Below, one piece after another: positions 44,101-51,172 of a stretch of DNA of 64,000 nt. Origin of the DNA: Aculops lycopersici. Taxonomy: Eukaryota; Arthropoda; Arachnida; Trombidiformes; Eriophyidae. The stretch's first letter is position 1. Each line of letters starts with the position of its first letter. Made by a program: the position numbers and the translations under genes. The notes under the pieces were generated by a model that was not told where the DNA came from, did no database searches, and saw only the letters and a program-made list of their open reading frames with translations. Where the stretch lies: the NCBI GenBank assembly GCA_015350385.1, contig WNKI01000001.1, positions 8,490,427 through 8,554,426 of the forward strand, in the 5' to 3' direction.

Positions 44101-45745
44101 CCAAGCGCTTTCTCTCTTGAATAATCACAAAGATCCTCACAGGCGACTAGCCCGCTGGGTAGCCCAACTGCAGGGCTTCGATTTTGACGTCAGATATCGA
44201 AGCGGATCTAAGCACAAAGATGCGGACTGCATGTCCCGCCTGATCGCCATTCATGATAGCGACGATCTTAACAATTCTAGGACCATAAACCAGATAATTC
44301 GCGAGGACGTCCTCGAGGAAGAGCCAGACATAATCGACGAGGATACAATCGACATCGCCGCAGAACAACGTGCAGATGCTTTTTGCAAAAAGTACATTGA
44401 TATTCTAGAATCAGACGCATCAGAAGCGGAAAAGCGTCGTCGAGCCAGAAGCTTCGCAATCCAAGACAATTGTCTGTACAAAATGACAGCTAGTGACATA
44501 CTAGTTCTCGTTGTACCCGAGCGACGTCGCTCAGCAGTCTTGCGATCATGCCATGATGCACCCCTCGCTGGCCACCTCGGCGTATCTCGAACTTACTCAC
44601 TCATCAAGTGCAGATATTTTTGGCCGAAAATGCGCCGTGACATAAAACGACATTGTGCCGCATGCGTACCCTGCCAACGCCGGAAGGTATCCAACACTAA
44701 GAAACAAGGGCTCACTCAGCCTCTTCCTATAGCCGAAGACGTCTTCGACACAATCGGTATCGACCTGATCGTCAAATTACCAGTTAGTAGCCAAGGTTAC
44801 AACACCATACTTGTGTGCGTCGACCACCTATCCAAGTATGTAGTCACAGTACCACTCGTGGGCGAAAGCGCGACAACCATAATTCATGGTTTCTTCAATA
44901 ACTTTGTGGCTAGATATGGCTGCCCTAGGCTAGTCGTTTCGGACCAGGGTAAAAACATAGAAGGTCTCGACTCAAGAGAATTTTACCGCCTGTTTGGTAT
45001 CAAGAGGTGTCGGACGTCCGGCTATCACCCCCAAACCAATGGACAGACGGAAAGATTCAACAGAACTCTCGGGACGTCTCTCACAATGTATGTTGAAAGA
45101 ACTCAACACGACTGGCCAGATTTTCTACAAGCCCTGACGTTCGCCTACAACATCACCCGACACTCAGTAACTGGAGTTGCGCCATTCGAGCTCGTTTTTG
45201 GTCGCAGACCCCGCTTACCGGTCGACAACATGATGAATCTGCTTAGTTTCATTGACCCGGCGAAGCCATCATCTGGCGCACGTTGTGCAGCAGAAATGAT
45301 TGCAACCAAAAAGCTGATCGAAAAGAATCAACAGGCGAACAAGAGACGTCTCGATGCCCATCTTGAACCGACGTCGTTTCAAGAAGGCGACTTAGTGTTG
45401 CTAGAACGCCCAGAGCGCATCAAAGGGGCAGCCCACAAGTTGTCATACACCTTTATTGGCCCATACAGAATTCAGCGCAAACTCTCAGATTTAACATTTG
45501 AAATAGCACCTGTCGCACGACCAGAAAAGCGCAGCTGTGTGCATCCGCATCACCTGCGCAAATTCATCGCCCCATTAGAAGTCAATGAGGAAGATGACAT
45601 CCTCGACCCAAAGTTCATCCCTAGACCAGCGGAGTATGAACATCTCGCTACTGTGCCAGACGCAGATACAGATACAGCGAGTGAAGCAGAAAGTGATTCG
45701 GAAATCGAATCACCCGAATTTGAACCGCTAACACCTCGTAGATAA
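41198..45745 (+). CDS. Gag-Pol polyprotein of a Ty3/gypsy retrotransposon
   Basis: One 1515-residue frame supplies all core retrotransposition functions. Residues about 150-320 are a Ty3-type capsid. A CCHC zinc knuckle (C-x2-C-x4-H-x4-C) starts at 351. The aspartic protease has DSGA at 431. Reverse transcriptase has a VIDYRPLN block, LMPFGLINAP and the YFDD catalytic motif at 750. RNase H has TDAS near 898. Integrase has an HHCC zinc domain from about 1119 and catalytic Asp1189, Asp1249 and Glu1285, giving the canonical D-D35-E. A GPY/F-type module follows near 1420. No chromodomain is evident. Gag and Pol are fused without frameshift or stop, so the Gag:Pol ratio must be set otherwise, for example by proteolysis. 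All catalytic residues I looked for are present. Confidence 0.97.
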   Translation: MENVSGYQSAKQTDLIDGMGEDCIPQTGENATADSKQLSQAEQYSFTNHHSTSNQQHRIDQLANQLADMQRMMAQLLALNEMQNKFTTKDPVGPAVVPSGSPTPSIVSELIPSTSSETSEAANVAPISSTRIEAHDDVAVRQAIPINQINPETFDGDKTRARAWISEYENLMRINGYDGQQKVSRALAYLTGPARSWYNVTMNLNKRLEWPGFKREFLKHFCGADGKAQLRKKLDESVQHSDEHPSTFVMRILDLCLQLNCNMTEQEKIDRISNGLDVDIVNQLQLVKDPDDWSLEWLMKSLSNWKSKNDRQKSETSRRLQQQRKPPPQLQAPSRSQKEITKPKNIEDWMCFNCGDKGHIIEDCPKARDEEAIRARKNAYREEKEKSRDIKAIFSQDITPLTQMAKLPCDLLPKAKATFDVNGTKLEGRIDSGADMSVIPSDVADNLDLKLLPWNQPRLKACNNNTLEVLGMAAVVVTYNNTSQPLLVAVLPNSCLKETLWGNDILHLIGINLDYGATKRTNQHNDVVVNSPRIIASSSKEPQHPVDKVAFGELNQNDRKEFEALLTDFGDTFSKHKLDLGRTSTVKHRIHLTDDKPVHKPFFRLSKCHKVEMERHIEAGLESGALRPSTSQYASAAFFVPKDGGQDLRMVIDYRPLNQKTIPDRQPMPHPEDVFSMLAGMEVFAKLDITAMFNQIEVDERDIHKTAMITPMGLFECPLMPFGLINAPATAVRLMREVLRGIDGVTCYVYFDDIIIFARDVPQLIGNCREVLKRLRKHNLKLKPAKCVFGVTQVNFLGHVISPKGVEIDPRRIQSVQGFPIPKDTSDVRSFHGLCSYNRKFIRGFADIAKPLTPLMGKPSDFHWTAEAQVAFETLRDALTKAPILVHFDYEAEHELRTDASSHAMGAVLVQKHVKDSHSGVVLYWSKTLTSTQRNYSATERELLAAFSAIMALQHYLLGKHFTLVTDHQALSLLNNHKDPHRRLARWVAQLQGFDFDVRYRSGSKHKDADCMSRLIAIHDSDDLNNSRTINQIIREDVLEEEPDIIDEDTIDIAAEQRADAFCKKYIDILESDASEAEKRRRARSFAIQDNCLYKMTASDILVLVVPERRRSAVLRSCHDAPLAGHLGVSRTYSLIKCRYFWPKMRRDIKRHCAACVPCQRRKVSNTKKQGLTQPLPIAEDVFDTIGIDLIVKLPVSSQGYNTILVCVDHLSKYVVTVPLVGESATTIIHGFFNNFVARYGCPRLVVSDQGKNIEGLDSREFYRLFGIKRCRTSGYHPQTNGQTERFNRTLGTSLTMYVERTQHDWPDFLQALTFAYNITRHSVTGVAPFELVFGRRPRLPVDNMMNLLSFIDPAKPSSGARCAAEMIATKKLIEKNQQANKRRLDAHLEPTSFQEGDLVLLERPERIKGAAHKLSYTFIGPYRIQRKLSDLTFEIAPVARPEKRSCVHPHHLRKFIAPLEVNEEDDILDPKFIPRPAEYEHLATVPDADTDTASEAESDSEIESPEFEPLTPRR

Positions 45746-45855
45746 CCCGATCGCGTCTCACTATAATGCAATGAGCAGCTTAACATTCGCTTGAAATCAG
45801 AACCAAAAAAAAAACCTGCTGTCGCCACCAATGCACTTGCAGTGTTAATTTGTCT

Positions 45856-45880
45856 TACTAACCAAACATGCGATATTTAG
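45856..45880 (+). promoter_or_regulatory. Possible splice acceptor for the second ORF
   Basis: A perfect TACTAAC branch-point consensus at 45856-45862 is followed by AG at 45879-45880. Gypsy-type env genes are expressed from spliced RNA. The AG lies after the ORF's first ATG, so a spliced product would need an upstream start. No donor was identified with confidence. Confidence 0.3.
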
Positions 45881-46683
45881 AATACTCAGATATTTGTGAG
45901 ATTGTTGGCAAAGCTTCTCGGCCCCCAAACATGAATCCGACGTCGGATTCTGTGGGGCCCTATGAATGCCCAGTTTGCCTAGAGTACAAACACGGAACAA
46001 TGTTATTACATAGTGAGTGTTTCAAGGCGATCTGCGCACAACATATACTCATCCTACTCGACCAAGGCAAAGATTGCCCATATTGTCGGATGCCATTGAG
46101 AGAGAGCAACTGGTCGAGCAACAACAACATTCTTGTTATAAAGCCTCTCCCAAACGACACGTACTGGATGGATAGAATTAAATTTGAATGCCAAGATTGT
46201 GGCGAATCTCTGACCTCAGAGCCGGCAAAACTTCATCATCAGACCTGCAGCAACAACAGTAGGCACCAACCACCTGCCCACATCCCGCCACGAGGTCGAG
46301 ATTCTATTCAGAGAATCGAGGTTGTTAGTAATCCATACGAGCAACCGAGAAGAAGTTACAATGAGCGTCTCATTGTCTACAATCACAACGGTAGACAGCT
46401 TGTAACTAGATTTGAAAGAATGAATAGGTCAATACTAGACCTAAAGAGGCGAATTGGTGCCATGGTAAATGTAGACCCCAGCACAATCAGAATGTACAAA
46501 TTCTTCCATCGAGAAGTAAGTGATAATCTACAGGTCGCTACAATTGCGCCTTTCCACTCGGCTTGTCACTTAGCCTCTTTCACTTCTGACTTGTTTCCTC
46601 GGTTGTCTACTTGTACCGCCCATCTCGTCGTCGAAGAACTTGGTCCCCATCCACAACTAGAACCAGAGGAAAGCTGGGATTAA
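45868..46683 (+). CDS. RING-like / C2HC zinc finger / ubiquitin-like protein in the retrotransposon
   Basis: A 271-residue ORF between gag-pol and the polypurine tract, where retrovirus-like relatives carry env. Residues 34-73 give eight possible zinc ligands, C34 C37 H48 C51 C56 H59 C70 C73, spaced like a RING with a CPVC opening and CPYC close. The middle order (H-C-C-H, with four residues between ligands 4 and 5) is atypical. Residues 108-127 are a C2HC finger (C108, C111, H123, C127). Residues about 167-230 resemble a ubiquitin fold: RLIVYNHNGR, a SILDLKRRIG helix, VDPSTIRMYKF and a VSDNLQVATI stretch align with ubiquitin's strand-helix-strand and D-x-x-L pattern. No signal peptide, membrane span or furin site, so it is not an envelope. 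I infer a ubiquitin-ligase-like role; the UBL assignment is by eye. It starts 122 bp after the gag-pol stop. Confidence 0.8.
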   Translation: MRYLEYSDICEIVGKASRPPNMNPTSDSVGPYECPVCLEYKHGTMLLHSECFKAICAQHILILLDQGKDCPYCRMPLRESNWSSNNNILVIKPLPNDTYWMDRIKFECQDCGESLTSEPAKLHHQTCSNNSRHQPPAHIPPRGRDSIQRIEVVSNPYEQPRRSYNERLIVYNHNGRQLVTRFERMNRSILDLKRRIGAMVNVDPSTIRMYKFFHREVSDNLQVATIAPFHSACHLASFTSDLFPRLSTCTAHLVVEELGPHPQLEPEESWD

Positions 46684-46790
46684 GCTTTCAAAAAGCTACT
46701 CAATTTACATATCATCTCAAACAATCCAAACAATCCAACTGCAACCACAACCTATCCCATCGTTCGCCAATTCGGGTCGAATTGGATCTC

Positions 46791-46800
46791 AAAGGGGGAG
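46791..46800 (+). promoter_or_regulatory. Polypurine tract
   Basis: AAAGGGGGAG, 3 bp before the 3' LTR, primes plus-strand DNA synthesis. Confidence 0.85.
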
Positions 46801-46803
46801 CCG

Positions 46804-46990
46804 TGTAACGAGCGATTGCTCTTTTAAATCTCGCGCGCCTTAGCGACCAACCAACGTGGGTTTTGGGAAACGGTAGCAGAACCAGTCTTGTTTCTGATGC
46901 AATCGAATAAAGACCAATAATTGTCATCTATCTAAACGATCTCGCTAAGTAGAACCCATTTTATCATCACGGTAACATCTTAACGTTACA
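46804..46990 (+). repeat. 3' LTR
   Basis: 187 bp, identical by eye to the 5' LTR. It is followed by CGCG, the right copy of the target duplication. Confidence 0.97.
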
Positions 46991-47214
46991 CGCGCTACGT
47001 GAAATTCCAAGGAATTAATATGGTGATTAGTATTGCTTCGCTCAAGCTAGATACTTCGTGCGTTACATTAGACCAAATAGCAATCTATGGAAATGGAAAA
47101 GCCACTCTTCTGAAATTAATATCAACGGAAAAAAGGAATTCTAAGTTTGGAGAATGATAAGCTATTTATTATTAGACTTTTTATCTGATATAACAAGCAA
47201 AAACTATGGCGTTA

Positions 47215-48696
47215 TTATCCTAAACTTGGCGAATCAACATCCGGTGAAGCTATAGATTCCCAGTACTGATTCGTTTGCATCTCGGAGATTCGAGATATCG
47301 TTCGGCTGAACGCAAAGATTTCATCCTCACCTGTAACAAAGCTTAACGACTTGCCCTCGTTTCCTTTCAGACCCAGCTCGTCTATCATGACTCGACTTTC
47401 CTCGTCGCCACCATCGAACTCGCCGCTGGTATCAAAATTAAATAACTCGTCTACTGGGACTCTCGCAGAAAAGACAACTCTAACTCGATTGTCGTACATC
47501 ATATCGATGAAAGTGATGAATCTCCTTACATCCGACTTCATTTTGACAGTCATTTGCGGTATGTTACGTATGATCACAGTATGGAAGAGCTTGCCCATTC
47601 GATCATAATCATCGGCACCAAGTGGTTGTTGGCAAAGTTCTGAGAACTCACAATCCGCAATGCCACCACAAGTTTTGTTTAACCTCACTTGGCGATTGTT
47701 GACCATAAAAATCTTGGGCCCAACAATGTCATCCTCAGCTAACGAGAGAACCTTGAAGAGGGTGTCGAGGTTTGAGTCGCCACTTTCGCTTCCCTTAGTT
47801 ACAAAGTAGACCTTTTTGATCTTTGAGTGCTGGCGTCGATAGTCGATGTTTGAATCTAAACACTCGACTTGGCAGTTATCCTTGAGGATGGGTATGAACG
47901 GCAGGAAGGCGGATCGTTGAAGACCAGACTTGTACAGATCGTCAGGAGGTCTATTTGATGTCGCCAATAAGATAACTCCATCTTGGAATAGATTCGTGAA
48001 CAATTGTTTGAGTATCATTGCGTCGGCAACATCGGTGACTTGAAATTCGTCGAGACATATAAGCCAAGTTCGTGAAGCAATCAGTTTGGCTACAGTTGGT
48101 ATTGGATTCTTTTGGTCAACAAATCTATTTTTGATTTTGCCCAATTTGATCTGATGGATTTCGGCATGGACATCTAGCATGAAACGATGGAAGTGCACGC
48201 GTCGCTTGTTATCATCGGAAACGGAGCAATTATCATAGAATAAATCCATCAAAAATGTTTTGCCACATCCAACCGAACCCCAAAGGTATAAACCTCTAGG
48301 TCTTTCACTAGTTCTATCCTTGATTCCCAGTCGACTCCAGATAGAATCCTCGGGTGGTGTGTAATTCCTAAGCTCATTACTGAGCCTCTGGAGGGATTGT
48401 ACAATTTTAAATTGATGGTCATCCTTCTTGATCACATTGTTGTTGATCTTCTCTAAAAAGGCATTGATTATAGTGTCCTTACTATCACTAGCATATCGAT
48501 TGCGGTATTGTGATCCTTCACTATGTCGTGGTTCTGTATCGTAGGCAATTTTAGTTGAAGTTGATCTCCTACTACAATTCCTTGAAATCAGAGATAACGG
48601 TGATGGGGTCTTTGTGGCTAGCCTCCCTAGTGCCGATAATGATGTTGAAAATGTTAGTAGGTGTTGCAATCCATGGCCAAGGATAGCGGCACCCAT
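47215..48696 (-). CDS. AFG1L: AFG1-like mitochondrial AAA-type ATPase
   Basis: AFG1L (LACE1) is a mitochondrial inner-membrane ATPase that helps degrade surplus nuclear-encoded respiratory subunits. Of 493 residues, the first 50 are Ser/Arg/Thr-rich with few acids, fitting a mitochondrial presequence. Walker A GSVGCGKT lies at 140-147 in the family context GLYLWG. Walker B LICLDEF lies at 212-218, followed directly by QVTDVADAMILKQLF. The sensor region ATSNRPPDDLYKSGLQR is strongly conserved. Length matches the human protein (481). No introns. It points away from the divergent cyclin T gene. Confidence 0.95.
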   Translation of the reverse strand: MGAAILGHGLQHLLTFSTSLSALGRLATKTPSPLSLISRNCSRRSTSTKIAYDTEPRHSEGSQYRNRYASDSKDTIINAFLEKINNNVIKKDDHQFKIVQSLQRLSNELRNYTPPEDSIWSRLGIKDRTSERPRGLYLWGSVGCGKTFLMDLFYDNCSVSDDNKRRVHFHRFMLDVHAEIHQIKLGKIKNRFVDQKNPIPTVAKLIASRTWLICLDEFQVTDVADAMILKQLFTNLFQDGVILLATSNRPPDDLYKSGLQRSAFLPFIPILKDNCQVECLDSNIDYRRQHSKIKKVYFVTKGSESGDSNLDTLFKVLSLAEDDIVGPKIFMVNNRQVRLNKTCGGIADCEFSELCQQPLGADDYDRMGKLFHTVIIRNIPQMTVKMKSDVRRFITFIDMMYDNRVRVVFSARVPVDELFNFDTSGEFDGGDEESRVMIDELGLKGNEGKSLSFVTGEDEIFAFSRTISRISEMQTNQYWESIASPDVDSPSLG

Positions 48697-49904
48697 CTGC
48701 GTAGGGGTTATTCTATATAGTGGAGTTTCTGCTTGCTTCGCTCTCTAAAGTGTTGATAAGAATCTCAGGTAAATAAATGGTATTCTCGATCAATTAGGGT
48801 GAAAGTTTGCAACCGAAGCTACTATGAGAGGTTTAAAACTTGTGTTAATAATTCTAATCCTAGACGTCGGGCCATGGCGCAAAATGAAGTGTAAATATTC
48901 CAATGAGCAGACAAGCCAGGGATGTCATTGAATTTTGAGCGCCTCCCGTCAACTTGTGAGCGGCCATAGGCCCGTGCTGGCAATCCAATGCAGACCTCTT
49001 GAGGAATGACTAAAAAACTTGGTGACTAGAATTTGCTAATTTGTTTGGATTCCAGACTGAATGTTTATCTAGGGAAATTAGACAAATACAAAGATTCTGA
49101 GATCAAGATCTACTTAACACAAGCTGCCACCTGTGTAACGGTATCAGGTCAGCAGCGGCTGCACGGCGCCAGCCGCTGGACACACAGGGGCAAAAAGCTA
49201 AACAAACATACAGATACGAGATCCAAATTGCACTGGCCGGTCAGTGCAGTTTTTGTGAAGAAAGTTGCGCAGGACCAGGCAATTGCAACGATGGCGGCCA
49301 GCAGCGTCTCTCGTTGGTCGCCATGCAAATACAGCCCCCATGTTGTCTGTCTCAATCCCTCGTTCACGCACTCGTTGCGGTAACTCGTATCGCGCCATTG
49401 CTGCCGCCGTGTATATGTGCAGTTGCCGCTGGCTTGGCTGCCGCCGCTGCTCCTGCAGCATTTTGTGGTAGGATTGGTGGAAATTGTCATGACAAGTAAA
49501 TTGCATCGCCATCTCTCCATTCATTGTGATTGGAGTTCTTAAGTTGGATTATCAATTTCAACTTATCGCTAATATTCCAAATTCTTAATTAGTAGAATCA
49601 CTAGTGCTAATCAATCGATCGAGTTACGTCCATTAAACTTGCATAATCTATTCATGCAGATGAACTTTATCGGTAGCAATTGCAACATTCAATTGGAAGT
49701 TGATCGCATCTTTGATCGATCGAATTTCAATCAATAATTTTGCAAACCTCTATTACTACTTTCCAAGCAACAATCGTAAACTCTACAAGATCAAACCAAT
49801 CCAATCTCTTGTTGCTATTATTATTATCATCATTATTATTCTATTCATTAATTTAGCCCATCAATATAATTTGTAAGACCCGAAAAAGGAGCATCTCATC
49901 TATA
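48697..49904. promoter_or_regulatory. Divergent promoter region AFG1L / cyclin T with a GC-rich structured block
   Basis: 1.2 kb between start codons. At 49130-49188 two nested inverted repeats form a possible hairpin: outer CCTGTGT/ACACAGG, inner CAGCGGCTG/CAGCCGCTG with an 8-nt loop. At 49229-49248 is another (TGCACTG/CAGTGCA). Downstream are a GATGGCGGCC YY1-like motif near 49290 and ATGCAAAT near 49322. The overlapping small frames here look like a GC-rich artefact. Confidence 0.5.
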
Positions 49905-50765
49905 ATGTCTTCCACCACAACTACAACCACCAATGGCATTCAGGAGAGATGGATGTACTCAACCTCACAGCTAAGCTCAACACCCTCAATTAAGGCCGGC
50001 ATGGACGAGCAAGAGGAATTATTCAAGAGACAGGCTTGCGCTTGCTTAATAAGACAGATAGGCCAAAAATTGAAAGAGTCCTGCAAAAGGCCCTCAGCTT
50101 TATCAGTAGCTACTGCAATGGTTTACATGCACCGGTTTTATATGTTCCATAAATTCCAAGACTACCCACCACAATCAGTGGCCCCGTGCGCCCTATTTCT
50201 AGCTGCCAAAGTTGAAGAAACGCCAGTCAAATTAGAATATGTTATCAAAACCACTCATATAATTACAAATCCAAGTGCACCACCCCTACATCCTCAGGAC
50301 AAATTGTACGAGGAACGACAAAGAGAATTGATCGCTAATGAAAACCTACTACTACAAACTCTGGGGTTCGAGATGATCGTTCATCATCCACATACACTCG
50401 TCGTGATGGGAGCCGAACGAACCGGAATACCCAGGGTGGTTACGAACCTTGCTTATGACCTTGCAACGAATAGTTTGCACTTTACAAAGATGTGCCTCAA
50501 ATATAAGCCCAACATCGTTGCATACACATGTATTTACATTGCCCTGAAAAGATTCAGCATAGAGCCTGTAGCGCGTGATGGCAAAGATTGGTGGGAGCAT
50601 CTTGACCCAAACTTGACTAAAAGCTTACTTGACCGGGTCAGTGACGAGTACATAGAAATTTGGACCCTCTGCAAGAAATCATTCAATAAGTGGATCACTG
50701 TCAAAAACGAGCAAGTGCCAAGCAACCTGGCCAGGCATTCAAACCGAAACCCTGAAAGACCATAG
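49905..50765 (+). CDS. CCNT1: Cyclin T, P-TEFb subunit, short form
   Basis: Cyclin T activates CDK9 in P-TEFb, which phosphorylates RNA polymerase II and pausing factors to start productive elongation. The 286 residues contain RWMYSTSQL (human RWYFTREQL), VATAMVYMHRFYM, APCALFLAAKVEE, LLLQTLGFEMIVHHPHT and a second cyclin repeat with ATNSLHFTKMCLKYKP and DGKDWWEHLD. These fit cyclin T better than cyclin K or L. The protein ends just after the two cyclin boxes. Human cyclin T1 has some 430 more residues, including the His-rich and coiled-coil regions. The start lies 41 bp after an AT-rich leader and the ORF begins with a Thr run. Which metazoan paralogue it represents cannot be told. Confidence 0.88.
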   Translation: MSSTTTTTTNGIQERWMYSTSQLSSTPSIKAGMDEQEELFKRQACACLIRQIGQKLKESCKRPSALSVATAMVYMHRFYMFHKFQDYPPQSVAPCALFLAAKVEETPVKLEYVIKTTHIITNPSAPPLHPQDKLYEERQRELIANENLLLQTLGFEMIVHHPHTLVVMGAERTGIPRVVTNLAYDLATNSLHFTKMCLKYKPNIVAYTCIYIALKRFSIEPVARDGKDWWEHLDPNLTKSLLDRVSDEYIEIWTLCKKSFNKWITVKNEQVPSNLARHSNRNPERP

Positions 50766-51172
50766 GTATTAAGATCAAGGCTCAATATAGAAGCAATATA
50801 GTATAATATAACGCAATTGCAAAACAAGACATGATAGACTGACGATATCTAGATACGAAGCTAGGTATCCCAGAGTTGTTATTAACACAATGAATCCTCA
50901 ATTGGGATCATCATCGATGATGTTCCGAATGCACGCCATCATCATTATGTAAATGACTCTCTCCGTCTCAAGTCTATCTTTGGTTACTTTGCTCAAGTTC
51001 CTGATTGATTCAATTCATCTTATTTCATGTTGAATCTCGACATCTTTAACAAGAACACGATGTGATAGGCACAATGATATGACAGTAAAAAAACAAAATA
51101 TATTCATAATAGCCACTCCAATATCTCACATCAGATTGTTTATTGTTCGTGAAACGATATATCCTAGTCAAA
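50766..51172. other. Spacer between convergent cyclin T and Lunapark genes
   Basis: 407 bp AT-rich. TTTATT at 51139-51144 is the reverse-strand poly(A) signal for Lunapark. Nothing else is recognisable. Confidence 0.5.

Larger units (their letters stand above)
41185..45950. repeat. Dispersed array of 21 GACGTC-centred palindromes
   Basis: GACGTC starts at 41189, 41350, 41606, 42026, 42142, 42521, 42773, 42943, 43214, 43475, 43676, 43984, 44186, 44306, 44523, 44738, 45013, 45073, 45345, 45370 and 45939. Sixteen extend to perfect palindromes of 10 bp or more and ten reach 14 bp or more. Examples are 41185-41198, 42768-42783 (16 bp) and 45933-45950 (18 bp). Others continue past one mismatch: 41598-41619 (22 bp) and 45361-45384 (24 bp). 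Flanks differ between sites but are self-complementary within each. All codon phases are used. The LTRs have none. Confidence 0.9.
40904..46990 (+). mobile_element. Complete Ty3/gypsy LTR retrotransposon with an extra RING/UBL ORF
   Basis: 6087 bp bounded by 187-bp LTRs (TGTAAC...GTTACA) that I find identical base for base. CGCG directly flanks both ends (40900-40903 and 46991-46994), a 4-bp target duplication. Order: LTR, tRNA-Lys-type primer site, one gag-pol frame (capsid, zinc knuckle, protease, RT, RNase H, integrase), a second ORF, polypurine tract, LTR. Integrase follows RT and RNase H, the Ty3/gypsy order. No frameshift or stop breaks either ORF, so the copy is recent and may be autonomous. 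The element is GC-richer than its surroundings and carries 21 GACGTC palindromes. Confidence 0.97.

Noticed and set aside
45868..46683. Envelope gene in the retrotransposon
   Set aside because: No signal peptide, transmembrane segment or cleavage site; the zinc-ligand pattern points to a RING-like protein.
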